A stretch of DNA of 64,000 bases from Kineococcus mangrovi (GTDB lineage Bacteria > Actinomycetota > Actinomycetes > Actinomycetales > Kineococcaceae), in contig NZ_JBGGTQ010000002.1 in the NCBI RefSeq assembly GCF_041320705.1, positions 558,001-622,000 on the forward strand, in the 5' to 3' direction. The notes under the pieces were generated by a model. The model had not been told where the DNA came from and did no database searches. It saw only the letters and a program-made list of their open reading frames with translations. Position numbers and translations under genes: made by a program. Position 1 is the stretch's first letter. Each line of letters starts with the position of its first letter. Positions 26,771-36,023 of this stretch are shown piece after piece.

Positions 26771-27805
26771 TCAGTGCGCGGGGAGCCAGTCGTCCGGGCG
26801 GCACGGCTCTCCGCGCAGGCAGTCGCCCCAGAGCAGGGAGACAGAAGCTGGGCCAGTCGACACCTCCGTCCACGTGCTTCGTTCTCCGGCTCCCTGGTCT
26901 GCTCCGCACCCCGGTCGATGGAGGGAGTGCCCCAGCACACGCCCCGTGGGGGCGACGGGGAGCGGTAGGAGGAGGACCGGGAGATCCTGCTGATCGTTCG
27001 GCAACATGATGATGCGGTGCACCTCCCCCGCACAGCGCCTCAGGACCTCCACGGCAGACAGCCCGCCAAGGAGGTTCTGGGCGTGGTCGGCGAGAGTGGG
27101 CCTCGCCTCTGAGCCGGCGAGTACCGCCGGTGCGTGAGGTCGTCTCGCTGCGACCCAGAGGATGATCTCCTCGGTGTCGTCGTCGAGGGCGGCGTACCGC
27201 GACAGGTGTTGTGGGGTCGGAACCGCCGGCTCAGCCGCCTCTTTCTCGCCGTCCGAGTCGTCACCGTCGCGGAACCACTCCGCGTTCATGGTGTACTCGA
27301 CCTCGCGCGGATCCATCGTGGTGGTGCCGAGGGACCAGGACTCCCTCTCGTCCTCGCAGTTGCCGACCGTCCCGTCGGGGTAGACCTCGAAGCGTTCCAC
27401 GGTCACGTCGACCGACCAAGACCACACGGCGGGGTCGACCTGCATCTCCGGCTCAGCGAACAGGTCGTCCTCGTCCTCAGCATCGATGACGGTGCAGTGA
27501 CCGTCGTTCGTGAGGTACCCCGAAGGTGGCCACGACACGTCGACGTGAGCGCCCGCGGGGATGGTGGCACCCTCGCGGTACGCCTCCTCCACGAGCTTCT
27601 GCAAGTCCCCCGTCCACCGGAAGATCGGTGCGCACGCGTAGTCCTCCGGCGGCATCGTCATCTGCCACTCACCGTCAGGGCGACGCCAAAACTCCTCGTC
27701 CGGGACGCGTTCGGCCCACGTCGCCGTACGACGCAGCTCAGAGAGCGCCTCTTCAAGTCGGTCCGCCGCGGACCGACCGTCTACTGCATCACGAAGTGCA
27801 GTCAT
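26771..27805 (-). CDS. Hypothetical acidic protein, 344 aa
   Basis: No family was recognised. It is strongly acidic with repeated E/D runs (DAEDEDDLFAEPEMQVD, RDGDDSDGEKEAAEP) and has a central beta-rich segment (WSWSVDVTVERFEVYPDGTVG). The C-terminus is cysteine/proline-containing. The ATG at 27805 overlaps the stop of the small gene upstream, so the two form an operon. It is convergent with hsdR, the stops abutting. Could be a restriction-island accessory or an immunity-type protein; no direct evidence. Confidence 0.5.
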   Translation of the reverse strand: MTALRDAVDGRSAADRLEEALSELRRTATWAERVPDEEFWRRPDGEWQMTMPPEDYACAPIFRWTGDLQKLVEEAYREGATIPAGAHVDVSWPPSGYLTNDGHCTVIDAEDEDDLFAEPEMQVDPAVWSWSVDVTVERFEVYPDGTVGNCEDERESWSLGTTTMDPREVEYTMNAEWFRDGDDSDGEKEAAEPAVPTPQHLSRYAALDDDTEEIILWVAARRPHAPAVLAGSEARPTLADHAQNLLGGLSAVEVLRRCAGEVHRIIMLPNDQQDLPVLLLPLPVAPTGRVLGHSLHRPGCGADQGAGERSTWTEVSTGPASVSLLWGDCLRGEPCRPDDWLPAH

Positions 27806-28212
27806 CAGAAGGTGTCCCTGCGGAGGGGCTGTCCACGCGTCAATTCGCCGATGCGTTCGACAAGACGGCGGAAGTGCCGCTCGAGCTGGGGAGACGGCCC
27901 CTGCCAATGGCCGCGGCGGTGGACGTAGAAGAGCGCAGCGCGGAGCAGGTCGACCTGCGCCCACGACGGGATGGGCTTGTCGGCATCCAATGCCCGCACG
28001 ACAGGCCTGACGACCTGGAGGAGACGCTCGGGCGAATCAGCGATGCGTTCGTACGCGTTGAACGACACCCCGAAGGAATCCAGCTCCTGCAGTGACGCGT
28101 TCTCCGACGGGCAACGGATCCACTCCTCCACAGCGGGATTCAACCACGCACCACTGCCAGGTGGGTCGCCGCCCGCGGCAGGGGTCCGACACCACAGCGC
28201 CCCGCCACACAC
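27805..28212 (-). CDS. Hypothetical protein, 135 aa
   Basis: No family recognised. A helical protein with the core SLQELDSFGVSFNAYERIADSPERLLQ followed by VDLLRAALFYVHRRGHWQGPSP. The GTG at 28212 has no clear ribosome-binding site and could be replaced by a downstream codon. It is translationally coupled to the 344-aa gene (ATGA) and lies 33 bp downstream of the clpB stop on the same strand, so readthrough from clpB is possible. Confidence 0.5.
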   Translation of the reverse strand: MCGGALWCRTPAAGGDPPGSGAWLNPAVEEWIRCPSENASLQELDSFGVSFNAYERIADSPERLLQVVRPVVRALDADKPIPSWAQVDLLRAALFYVHRRGHWQGPSPQLERHFRRLVERIGELTRGQPLRRDTF

Positions 28213-28245
28213 GAGGTGCGGCGGGTTGCGCGCTGCTCTCGCGGG

Positions 28246-30891
28246 TCAGATCGAGACGGCGTCCTCCGCCCGCCGCACCACGAGCCCGGCCGAACCCGAC
28301 GCGGGGTCGTCGAGGTCGAAGCTGCCGCGGGCGACGTCCACCTCGACGGTGTCGCCGTCGCGGACCTCCCCGGACAGGATCGCGCGGGCGAGCCGGTCGC
28401 CGATCTCGCGCTGCACGAGCCGGCGCAGCGGCCGGGCCCCGTAGGCGGGGTCGTAGCCGGTGATCGCCAGCCAGTCCTTCGCGGCGTCGCTCACGTCCAG
28501 GACGAGGCGGCGGTCGGCGAGGCGGCCGGCCATCTTCTGCACCTGGATCTCCACGATCCGGGACAGCTCCTGCGTCGACAGCGGGTCGAACACCACGACG
28601 TCGTCGAGCCGGTTGAGGAACTCCGGCTTGAAGTTCGCCCGGACCGCGCTCATGACGGCGTCGTGCTTGGTGGCCTGCGACAGTTCCGGGTCGACGAGGA
28701 ACTGCGACCCCAGGTTCGAGGTGAGCACGAGGATGACGTTGCGGAAGTCCACCGTGCGGCCCTGGCCGTCGGTGAGGCGGCCGTCGTCGAGGACCTGCAG
28801 GAGGATGTCGAACACCTCCGGGTGCGCCTTCTCCACCTCGTCGAGCAGCACGACGGAGTAGGGCCGGCGCCGGACGGCCTCGGTGAGCTGGCCGCCCTCC
28901 TCGTACCCGACGTACCCCGGAGGGGCACCGACGAGACGGGCGACGGCGTGCTTCTCGGAGTACTCGCTCATGTCGATGCGGACCGTGGCGCGCTCGTCGT
29001 CGAAGAGGAAGTCGGCGAGCGCCTTGGCCAGCTCGGTCTTCCCGACGCCGGTGGGGCCGAGGAACAGGAACGAGCCGGTCGGGCGGTCGGGGTCGTTGAC
29101 CCCGGCCCGCGAGCGCCGCACGGCGTCCGAGACCGCCTGCACCGCAGCGGTCTGGCCGATGAGCCGGGCACCGAGGAACTCCTCCATGCGCAGCAGCTTC
29201 TCGGTCTCGCCCTCCAGCAGCCGGCCGGCGGGGATGCCGGTCCAGCCGGCGATGACCTCGGCGATGTCGTCGGGTCCGACCTCGTCGGCGACCATCGGGC
29301 CGGTGCCGCCGGTCGTGGACGCGACGTCCTGCTCGGCGGCCTGGGCCTGGGCGAGTTCGGCTTCCAGGGCGGGGATCTTGCCGTAGAGGATCTCACTGGC
29401 GGCGCCGAGGTCGCCCTCGCGCTGGAGGCGTTCGGCCTGCGAGCGCAGTTCGTCGACCTGGTGCTTGAGGTCGCCGACGCGGTTCAGGCCGGCCTTCTCC
29501 TGCTCCCAGCGCGCGGTGAGCGCGGTGAGCTGCTCCTGCTTGTCGGCGAGGTTCTGGCGCAGCGCGTCGAGGCGTTCGCGGCTGGCGGCGTCGTCCTCCT
29601 TGCCGAGGGCGAGTTCCTCCATCCTCATCCGGTCCACGGCGCGGCGGAGCTCGTCGATCTCGACGGGCGAGGAGTCGATCTCCATGCGCAGCCGGGACGC
29701 GGCCTCGTCGACGAGGTCGATGGCCTTGTCCGGCAGCTGCCGGCCGGGGATGTACCGGTCGGACAGGGAGGCGGCGGCGACGAGGGCGGCGTCGGAGATG
29801 GCGACCTTGTGGTGGGCCTCGTACCGTTCGCGCAGCCCGCGCAGGATGCCGATGGTGTCGGGGACGGAGGGTTCGCCGACGAAGACCTGCTGGAACCGGC
29901 GTTCGAGGGCGGGGTCCTTCTCGATGCGCTCGCGGTACTCGTCGAGGGTGGTCGCGCCGACGAGGCGGAGCTGTCCGCGGGCGAGCATGGGCTTGAGCAT
30001 GTTCCCGGCGTCCATCGCGCCCTCACCGGCGCCCGCGCCGACGACGGTGTGCAGTTCGTCGATGAAGGTGACGACCTGCCCCTCGGAGCCCTGGATCTCG
30101 GCGAGGACGGCCTTGAGGCGTTCCTCGAACTCCCCGCGGTACTTCGCGCCGGCGACCATGGAGGCGATGTCGAGGGAGATGAGCCGCTTGCCGCGCAGCG
30201 ACTCCGGGACGTCGCCGGCGACGATCCGCTGGGCCAGCCCCTCGACGACGGCGGTCTTGCCGACGCCGGCCTCCCCGATGAGGACGGGGTTGTTCTTGGT
30301 GCGGCGGGACAGCACCTGCACGACGCGGCGGATCTCGGCGTCGCGGCCGATGACCGGGTCGAGGCGGCCCTGCCGGGCCTGCTCGGTGAGGTCGACGCCG
30401 TACTTCTCCAGCGCCTGGTAGGTGCCTTCGGGGTCCGGTGAGGTGACCTTGGCGCCGCCGCGGACGGACGGGAGGGCGTCGAGCAGGGCGTCGCGGGTGG
30501 CGCCGACGGCGCGCAGCGCCTCCCCGGCGGCGGACGTCGAGGCGGCCGCGCCGAGCAGGAGGTGCTCGGTGGAGACGTAGGCGTCGTCCAGGGCGCGGGC
30601 CTCGTCGCCGGCGGCCTGCATGAGCGCCAGGGCGGGGCGGGACAGTTGCGGCTGGCTGACGTTGGTGCCCGAGGCGCTCGGCAGCGAGGCCAGGGCCCCG
30701 TCGACGCGGCGGACGACCAGGGCCTGGTCGGCGCCGACGGCGGCGAGCAGGTGCCCGGCGACGCCGCCCTCCTGCCCGAGCAGGGCGGCGAGGACGTGCA
30801 GCGGTTCGACCTGGGCGTGACCGGCGGAGGTGGCGCGACCGACCGCGTCGGCCAGCGCCTCCTGGGCGCGGGTGGTGAGCTTGAGGTCCAC
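28246..30891 (-). CDS. clpB: ATP-dependent disaggregase ClpB
   Basis: 881 residues, full length. The Clp N-domain ([30 protein letters not shown]) is followed by AAA+ domain 1 with Walker A GEAGVGKT (about 205), a coiled-coil M domain (about 400-540, rich in E/Q/R heptads) and AAA+ domain 2 with [14 protein letters not shown] (about 610). ClpB extracts proteins from aggregates with DnaK. GTG at 30891 follows GGAGG. A HspR-type HAIR repeat lies upstream, so heat-shock repression by HspR is likely. Confidence 0.96.
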   Translation of the reverse strand: MDLKLTTRAQEALADAVGRATSAGHAQVEPLHVLAALLGQEGGVAGHLLAAVGADQALVVRRVDGALASLPSASGTNVSQPQLSRPALALMQAAGDEARALDDAYVSTEHLLLGAAASTSAAGEALRAVGATRDALLDALPSVRGGAKVTSPDPEGTYQALEKYGVDLTEQARQGRLDPVIGRDAEIRRVVQVLSRRTKNNPVLIGEAGVGKTAVVEGLAQRIVAGDVPESLRGKRLISLDIASMVAGAKYRGEFEERLKAVLAEIQGSEGQVVTFIDELHTVVGAGAGEGAMDAGNMLKPMLARGQLRLVGATTLDEYRERIEKDPALERRFQQVFVGEPSVPDTIGILRGLRERYEAHHKVAISDAALVAAASLSDRYIPGRQLPDKAIDLVDEAASRLRMEIDSSPVEIDELRRAVDRMRMEELALGKEDDAASRERLDALRQNLADKQEQLTALTARWEQEKAGLNRVGDLKHQVDELRSQAERLQREGDLGAASEILYGKIPALEAELAQAQAAEQDVASTTGGTGPMVADEVGPDDIAEVIAGWTGIPAGRLLEGETEKLLRMEEFLGARLIGQTAAVQAVSDAVRRSRAGVNDPDRPTGSFLFLGPTGVGKTELAKALADFLFDDERATVRIDMSEYSEKHAVARLVGAPPGYVGYEEGGQLTEAVRRRPYSVVLLDEVEKAHPEVFDILLQVLDDGRLTDGQGRTVDFRNVILVLTSNLGSQFLVDPELSQATKHDAVMSAVRANFKPEFLNRLDDVVVFDPLSTQELSRIVEIQVQKMAGRLADRRLVLDVSDAAKDWLAITGYDPAYGARPLRRLVQREIGDRLARAILSGEVRDGDTVEVDVARGSFDLDDPASGSAGLVVRRAEDAVSI

Positions 30892-30945
30892 GGACTACCT
30901 CCGGACGGGGGTGGACTGACGACACTGGTGACAACTCTGCCAGAC

Positions 30946-30964
30946 TTGAGCTTGTTCCGCTCAA
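30946..30964. promoter_or_regulatory. HAIR element (HspR operator) upstream of clpB
   Basis: TTGAGC-N7-GCTCAA is a perfect inverted repeat with the 7-nt spacer of the actinobacterial HAIR consensus (CTTGAGT-N7-ACTCAAG). It lies 55 bp upstream of the clpB GTG. The direct repeat CAACTCTG at 30932 and 30962 brackets it. HspR is known to repress clpB and dnaK in Streptomyces and mycobacteria through this site. Confidence 0.8.
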
Positions 30965-31002
30965 CTCTGACGAGTCGGTCACCCGGGGAGCACAGTGGTC
31001 GG

Positions 31003-32574
31003 ATGGACCCGTCCCCCTCGACCGCCCGCCCGACCCGCCGGGCCCTGCTCGCGGGCGGCCTCGCCCTCGCGACCGCGGGGTGCACCTCCGGCTCCCCCGG
31101 CGCTCCCCCCGCGAGCGGTGCCCCGTCCAGCCCCGCGACAGCGGCACCCACCCCGTCGAGCAGCCCGTCCTGGGGCTCGCTGCGCGTCTCCGGCGGCGTC
31201 AGCCTGCGCGGCGCGAACGGCTACGACGACGGGTTCGACGCCCGGTCCCTGCTCTACAACCCGCGCTTCTCCCCCGCCCCGCAGGCGGTCGCGCACTGCG
31301 AGACGGCCGACGACGTCGCCGCCTGCGTCCGCTTCGCCGCCGACCAGGGGGCCGGGCTGCGGCTGCGGAACGGCGGGCACTCCTACGGCGGCTGGTCCGC
31401 GGGCGACGGCCTGGTCGCCGACCTGTCCCCGATGGCCGCGGTCGAGGTGGACCGCGAGGCCCGCACGGCGCGCATCGGCGCCGGGGCCCGCCTCATCGAC
31501 GTCTACGCGGCGGTCGGGGCGGCGGGGTTCGCCGTCGGCTCCGGATCGTGCCCGACCGTGGGCCTCAGCGGTCTCACCCTCGGCGGCGGCGTCGGCGTGC
31601 TCGCGCGCTCCTTCGGCCTGACCTGCGACCAGGTGAGCGCGATCGACGTCGTCACCGCCGACGGCCGCACCCGCACCGTCGGCGTCGACAGCACCGACGG
31701 GGACGACGCGGACCTGTTCTGGGCCCTGCGCGGCGGCGGTGGCGGCATCGCGGCCGTCACCTCGTGGACGTTCGCGCTGCGCCCGGCGCCGGAGGTGGCG
31801 GTGTTCTTCGTGCGCTGGCCCCTGTCGGCGGGTGCGGACGTCCTCGCCGCCTGGCAGCGCTGGCAGGCCGACGCCCCGCGCGAGCTGTGGTCCACCTGCA
31901 AGCTGCTGCGCAACCCCGGCGACGGCGACCGGGTCCAGGTGTCCGGGACGTGGACGGGCGGCGGCGCCCCGGACCTGTCGGGCCTGCTCGCCGGCCTGCC
32001 GGCCCCGGCGGCGCGGTCGGGGCGGCGCCTGGCCTACCCCGAGGCCATGTCCTACGAGGCGGGCTGCTCCGGTCTGGACGCGGACACCTGCACCGCACGC
32101 GCTCTCGACGCCGAGCACCGGCAGCCGTTCGCGGCGACCAGCTCGATGCTCCCGGAGGCGCTCCCGCAGGCCGGCCTGGACGCGGCGCAGGCGGCGGTGC
32201 AGCAGATCTCGCCGCCACCGGGCGCGGTCGAGGCCGGGATGTCGTTCGACGCCCTCGGCGGCGCGGTGGCCGACGTCGCCCCCGACGCGACGGCGTTCCC
32301 GTGGCGCACGGCCCTGGCCACCGTGCAGCACACCGCGACGTGGACGGGCGGCGGGGACTCCGACGACCCGGCCCCGTTCGACGCCGTCGTCGCGGGGACC
32401 CGGGAGGCGTTGCGCCCGTGGGCGGGAGGGTCGGCGTACGTGAACTACGCCGACCCCGACCTGCCGGACCGGGCGCAGGCCTGCTGGGGACCGAACCGCG
32501 CGCGGTTGCAGCAGGTCGCGGCCGGGGTGGACCCCGACGGGCTCTTCGCGTTCCCCGGCGGGATCAGGACCTGA
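31003..32574 (+). CDS. FAD-linked oxidase, berberine-bridge-like, Tat lipoprotein
   Basis: 523 residues. The N-terminus has a twin-arginine signal (RPTRRALLAGGLALATAGC) with a lipobox cysteine at about residue 25, then a low-complexity S/P/A linker, so the enzyme is probably exported folded and lipid-anchored. The FAD-binding_4 domain shows RLRNGGHSYGGWSAGDG and GSGSCPTVGLSGLTLGGGVG; the histidine is the usual 8-alpha FAD attachment site. The BBE C-terminal motif appears as YVNYADPDLPD. It would oxidise an extracellular sugar, alcohol or phenolic. It is divergent from clpB. Confidence 0.88.
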   Translation: MDPSPSTARPTRRALLAGGLALATAGCTSGSPGAPPASGAPSSPATAAPTPSSSPSWGSLRVSGGVSLRGANGYDDGFDARSLLYNPRFSPAPQAVAHCETADDVAACVRFAADQGAGLRLRNGGHSYGGWSAGDGLVADLSPMAAVEVDREARTARIGAGARLIDVYAAVGAAGFAVGSGSCPTVGLSGLTLGGGVGVLARSFGLTCDQVSAIDVVTADGRTRTVGVDSTDGDDADLFWALRGGGGGIAAVTSWTFALRPAPEVAVFFVRWPLSAGADVLAAWQRWQADAPRELWSTCKLLRNPGDGDRVQVSGTWTGGGAPDLSGLLAGLPAPAARSGRRLAYPEAMSYEAGCSGLDADTCTARALDAEHRQPFAATSSMLPEALPQAGLDAAQAAVQQISPPPGAVEAGMSFDALGGAVADVAPDATAFPWRTALATVQHTATWTGGGDSDDPAPFDAVVAGTREALRPWAGGSAYVNYADPDLPDRAQACWGPNRARLQQVAAGVDPDGLFAFPGGIRT

Positions 32575-32580
32575 CGCCCA

Positions 32581-32598
32581 CCGGGCCGCGCGGCCCGG
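32581..32598. terminator. 18-bp perfect palindrome after the oxidase gene
   Basis: CCGGGCCGC followed by GCGGCCCGG lies 6 bp past the stop of the FAD oxidase. It could form a hairpin terminator, but there is no loop spacer or T tract, so the assignment is weak. Confidence 0.35.
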
Positions 32599-32660
32599 GA
32601 GGTCGACCGACCCGCTCCTGCCCCCCGGGGACGTCCCGCGGAGCCCTCGGCCGCGGTCCC

Positions 32661-32692
32661 GGGGTGCTGGGGTTCTGGGGTGCTGGGGTTCT
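32661..32692 (+). repeat. Perfect 2 x 16-bp tandem repeat forming a G-quadruplex motif
   Basis: The 16-bp unit GGGGTGCTGGGGTTCT occurs twice in tandem. It gives four G4 runs separated by three 4-nt loops at 32661-32688, an ideal intramolecular quadruplex sequence. It lies 66 bp upstream of the ribonuclease Z-like gene on the coding strand. Confidence 0.85.
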
Positions 32693-32757
32693 GGTGTCCT
32701 GGGCGCGGCACCCGTCCCCGCTGAGCGGAACCCGCGGCGGCGGGGAGACTGACCTGC

Positions 32758-33708
32758 GTGAGCCTGGGCAGCGGACCGCGTGAACTCGTCGTCCTCGGCA
32801 CCGCGGGTGCCGTCCCCACGCGGGAACGCAACCACAACGGCTACCTCCTGCGCTGGGACGGCACGTCCGTCCTCTTCGACCCGGGCGAGGGGATCCAGCG
32901 GCAGATGCTGCACGCGGGTGTCTCCTCCCCGCGCATCGAACGGATCTGCGTCACCCACCGGCACAACGACCACTGCCTCGGGGTGCCGGGGGTGCTGAAC
33001 CGGATGGCGCAGGACCGGCCCGGGCGCGAGGTGACGGTGCACGGCCCGCAGGACGCGTTCGAGCACCTACGCGGCCTCGCGGTCGTCGCGCAGGCGAACG
33101 TGCGGGTGACGGTGCAGGGCCACCCCGCCGTCGGCGATCCCGTTCCCGTCGCGGACGTCGCCGGGTCCGCCCTCACCGCGCGGGCCCTGGACCACCGGGT
33201 CCCCGCCCTGGGGTACCGCCTCGCCGAACCCGAGCACGTGACGTTCTCCCGCGAGGCCCTGGCCGCGGCCGGCGTCGCCGGGCCCGACGTCGGCCGCCTG
33301 CAGCGCGAGGGGGAACTGCGCGGTGTGCGCCTGGAGGACGTCAGCACCCGCCGCCGGGGGCAGGTGTTCGCGTTCGTCATGGACACCCGGCTGTGCCCGG
33401 CGGTCGCCGAGGTCGTCCGCGACGCCGACCTCGCCGTGCTGGAGTGCACGTTCGCCGAGCGCGACGCGCACCTCGCCCTCTCCCGAGGCCACCTCACCGC
33501 CCGGCAGGCCGGCGAGACGGCGGCCCGCGCGGGCGTCCGGTCGCTGGTCCTCACCCACGTCTCGGCCCGCTACGACGGGGCGGAGCTGGAGGAGGAGGCG
33601 CGGGCCGCCGTGGCCGCGGTCGGCGGGCGGACCACCGTGCGGGTCGTGCGGGACCTCGACGTCGTCCCGGTGCCGCCGCGCGCCGGCCGCAGTAGCGTCG
33701 CCGCATGA
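32758..33708 (+). CDS. Ribonuclease Z-like metallo-beta-lactamase hydrolase
   Basis: 316 residues. The N-terminus LVVLGTAGAVPTRERNHNGYLLRWDG and the metal site VTHRHNDHCLGVPGVLN (HxHxDH, about 62-67) match RNase Z/ElaC. The segment LALSRGHLTARQAGETAARAGVRSL and the following LVLTHVSARY supply the C-terminal histidines. It probably matures tRNA 3' ends, though the VPALGYRL segment differs from canonical Rnz, so an arylsulfatase-like activity is possible. GTG at 32758 is the start. The small gene at 33705 overlaps its stop. Confidence 0.82.
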   Translation: MSLGSGPRELVVLGTAGAVPTRERNHNGYLLRWDGTSVLFDPGEGIQRQMLHAGVSSPRIERICVTHRHNDHCLGVPGVLNRMAQDRPGREVTVHGPQDAFEHLRGLAVVAQANVRVTVQGHPAVGDPVPVADVAGSALTARALDHRVPALGYRLAEPEHVTFSREALAAAGVAGPDVGRLQREGELRGVRLEDVSTRRRGQVFAFVMDTRLCPAVAEVVRDADLAVLECTFAERDAHLALSRGHLTARQAGETAARAGVRSLVLTHVSARYDGAELEEEARAAVAAVGGRTTVRVVRDLDVVPVPPRAGRSSVAA

Positions 33709-33818
33709 GTCAGCCGCCGTTCGACCCCGACGACCCGCCGGTCCCCGAGCTGGAGACCGACGAGGAGGTGCCACCCCGTCCGGAGGAGGAAGTCGCGGAC
33801 GACGCCGACCGCGTCTGA
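33705..33818 (+). CDS. Small acidic protein, 37 aa
   Basis: The ATG at 33705 overlaps the stop of the RNase Z-like gene in an ATGA junction. The predicted protein (MSQPPFDPDDPPVPELETDE then further E/D/P residues) is proline-rich and very acidic. The coupled start and the terminator directly after its stop suggest it is real. Function unknown. Confidence 0.5.
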   Translation: MSQPPFDPDDPPVPELETDEEVPPRPEEEVADDADRV

Positions 33819-33837
33819 GCACGCCCGCCGACCGCGT

Positions 33838-33875
33838 GCGGGCGGTGCCACGGGGTCCGCCGTGGCACCGCCCGC
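33838..33875. terminator. Strong bidirectional hairpin terminator
   Basis: A perfect 16-bp inverted repeat (GCGGGCGGTGCCACGG and its complement) with a 6-nt loop GGTCCG. It separates the convergent RNase Z operon (stop at 33818) and dehydrogenase gene (stop at 33898), so it can end both transcripts. Confidence 0.8.
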
Positions 33876-33897
33876 GGTCACGTGGCAGTCGCCCGCC

Positions 33898-34983
33898 TCA
33901 CACCGCCCGGTCGGGGACGAGCGACACCTTCACCGAGTTCGCCGAGTCCGCGACCAGGTCCAGACCGCGCTGGAACTCCGACAACGGCAACTGGTGCGAG
34001 CAGATCTCCTCCAGCGGCAGCCGGCCCGACTCGATGAGCTTCAACGCCGCCGGCCACGTGTTCTGCCCCAGGTGCGCGCCCAGGACGTTCAGCTCCTTGT
34101 CGTCGGAGATGATCGACCAGTCCACCGACACCGGGTCCTTGAACACGGAGTACTCGACGAACGTGCCCAGCTTGCGCAGCAGGTTCAACCCCTGCGCGAC
34201 GGCCGACGGGTGCCCGGTCCCCTCGATGTAGACGTCGGCGCCGTACCCGCCGGTGAGCTTCTTCACCTCCTCGACGACGTCGACCTCGGTGATGTTCAGC
34301 GTCACGTCGGCACCGCACTTCTTCGCCAGTTCCAGCTTCTGCGGCAACGCGTCCAGCGCGATGATCCGCTGCGGGAACTTCGCCGCCGCCCCGGCGATCA
34401 TGCCCAGGCCGATCGGCCCGCACCCGGCGACGACCACCGTGTCGTCGAACCGGATCCCGGCCCGCTCCACGGCGTGCAGCGCGCAGGACAGCGGTTCGGC
34501 GTACGCCACCTGCCACGGCGGCAGGTGCGAGGGGGCCTTGTGCACCAGGGCCTCCTTCGGCAGGACCAGGTACTCCGCCATCGCCCCGGGAGTACGGCGC
34601 TTGAAACCGAACATGTCGTGCGGCTGGCACATGTGGTAATCGCCGCGGGTGCAGTAGCGGCACTCCCAGCACGGCACGATCTGCTCGGCCACGACGCGGT
34701 CACCGACCTGCACGCCCCACCGGGCAGCGGCCTCCTCGTCGATCGCCTCGATGCGCCCGGTGAACTCGTGACCGGGCACGACACCCGTCTCCGTCCACGC
34801 GGGGCGGTTCTCGTCCCCCCAGAACTTCGCCGCCCCGTGGTAGCACTTCAGGTCGCTGGCGCAGATCCCCACCGCCTCGACCCTCAGCAACGCCTCGCCC
34901 GGACCGGCCTCGGGCACCGGGATCTGCTCCAGCCGGTAGTCCTCGGGGCCGTGCACCACGACCGCCTGCATCGTGCCCGTCAT
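33898..34983 (-). CDS. Zinc-dependent alcohol dehydrogenase, erythritol/L-threitol dehydrogenase-like
   Basis: 361 residues, MDR family. Catalytic zinc ligands lie in VGICASDLKCYHG and VVPGHEFTG; the structural zinc loop is PCWECRYCTRGDYHMCQ (four Cys). The Rossmann motif is VVAGCGPIGLGM near residue 180. The sequence resembles EltD polyol dehydrogenases of mycobacteria, from memory, which oxidise erythritol or L-threitol. GAGGGAG precedes the ATG at 34983. A DerI-like isomerase on the same strand at 46 kb could act later in the same pathway. Confidence 0.8.
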   Translation of the reverse strand: MTGTMQAVVVHGPEDYRLEQIPVPEAGPGEALLRVEAVGICASDLKCYHGAAKFWGDENRPAWTETGVVPGHEFTGRIEAIDEEAAARWGVQVGDRVVAEQIVPCWECRYCTRGDYHMCQPHDMFGFKRRTPGAMAEYLVLPKEALVHKAPSHLPPWQVAYAEPLSCALHAVERAGIRFDDTVVVAGCGPIGLGMIAGAAAKFPQRIIALDALPQKLELAKKCGADVTLNITEVDVVEEVKKLTGGYGADVYIEGTGHPSAVAQGLNLLRKLGTFVEYSVFKDPVSVDWSIISDDKELNVLGAHLGQNTWPAALKLIESGRLPLEEICSHQLPLSEFQRGLDLVADSANSVKVSLVPDRAV

Positions 34984-35230
34984 GTTCTGCTCCCTCGCAG
35001 GTCCGCCCGGCACCGCCGGGCACCGTCCTCGGTCGGGTACGACGGTACGGCGGACGCGCACCGGTCCCCGACGCACCCGTGCACCTGCGCTCGGGCCAGG
35101 CGCCCCCGCAGCCAGGCCGCGGGACCCAGAGGCCACCGCCCACGGACGGCAGACCCGGCCGGTGGCTGCGACGCCGGCGCTGGACGACCGGCCACCGGGA
35201 GCAGGTCCGGGGACTTCCACGTGAGCGCCG

Positions 35231-35809
35231 TCAAAGCCGAGCGCGGAGCGCCTGCAGGGGCCGTGCGAGCACCAGCAGGGTGACGTCGCTGTCCGGCCCG
35301 CGGAATGCACCGACCTGGACCAGACCCCATCGCCGGTACACGGCGACGGCGTCCGTGGCGCTCTCGTAGACCCCGATGAACACCTGCTCCTCGACGCGGT
35401 CGCGCAGCACCTCGGACAGGCAGGTGCGGGCGATGCCCTGCCCGCGGGACCGCTCGTGAACCGCGAGCTCGTGGACGACGAGCGCACGGTCGGGCCGCGC
35501 GAGTGCGTCGTCGGCTGCCGGGTACCCGGCCACGGCGGCCAGGATGGACTGCCACGGCTCGTCGTGGACCAGGGCGTGCACGAGCGCGAACCCGACGACG
35601 TCCTGACCGCGCTGGGCGACCGTCATGCGCCCGCTGGCCCGGGCGAGCTGTGCCGGTCCCCACGTCGCGATGAGCGCGAGGTCAGCGGGGTCCTCCTCGT
35701 AGGGGGCGGCCGAGAAGCAGGAGACGAAGAGATCGGTGACCGCGGCCCACGTCGTCGGGGGTGCTGCGCCGTCGTAGGTGGAGAAGGTCGTCGGCGCGGC
35801 GGTCGGCAC
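35231..35809 (-). CDS. GNAT family N-acetyltransferase
   Basis: 192 residues. The acetyl-CoA site is visible as VVHELAVHERSRGQGIARTCL (R/Q-x-x-G-x-G/A, about residues 115-135), then VFIGVYESATDAVAVYRRWGLVQVG. The substrate is unknown. I chose GTG 35809. An in-frame extension reaches an ATG at 36016, but it runs through the array repeat at 35864-35951 and carries no domain sequence. It marks the left end of the repeat-delimited array. Confidence 0.78.
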   Translation of the reverse strand: MPTAAPTTFSTYDGAAPPTTWAAVTDLFVSCFSAAPYEEDPADLALIATWGPAQLARASGRMTVAQRGQDVVGFALVHALVHDEPWQSILAAVAGYPAADDALARPDRALVVHELAVHERSRGQGIARTCLSEVLRDRVEEQVFIGVYESATDAVAVYRRWGLVQVGAFRGPDSDVTLLVLARPLQALRARL

Positions 35810-35863
35810 CGGAGCAGTCTCCCGGGGCCTGGGCGTCGGCGGAGACCAGGTCCTCGACGTCCT

Positions 35864-35951
35864 GCTCGCGGGATGACCGTGCGCTGCGCACATCGCGGGA
35901 TGACCGAGACGTCGCCCGGAGCGAGGGACGACCGTGCGCCGCGCCGCGGGA
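35864..35951 (+). repeat. Array repeat copy 1 (multi-unit)
   Basis: Contains the core CGCGGGATGACCG twice (35867 and 35895 regions), plus a degenerate copy around 35925 (GGGACGACCGTGCGC). GTGCGC-T-GCGCAC forms a perfect short palindrome between the first two units. It lies upstream of the minus-strand GNAT. Confidence 0.8.
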
Positions 35952-35977
35952 AGGGCTGCACCCGGTAGCCAGGTACG

Positions 35978-36023
35978 AAAAAGCCCCGGCGACGTGACGG
36001 TGAAGTCAGAGGTCATCCGGGGC
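35978..36023 (-). terminator. Minus-strand hairpin with T5 tail at the array's left border
   Basis: Read on the minus strand, GCCCCGG and CCGGGGC are separated by 27 nt and followed by TTTTT (35978-35982). It has the form of an intrinsic terminator, but no minus-strand gene ends just upstream, so its role is unclear. Confidence 0.35.

Noticed and set aside
28216-30441. 741-codon open frame on the plus strand
   Set aside because: It is antisense to clpB, whose family match is complete. Long antisense frames are expected at this GC content.
35810-36016. N-terminal extension of the minus-strand GNAT to ATG 36016
   Set aside because: The extension translates array repeat 1 and the hairpin and adds no domain sequence.
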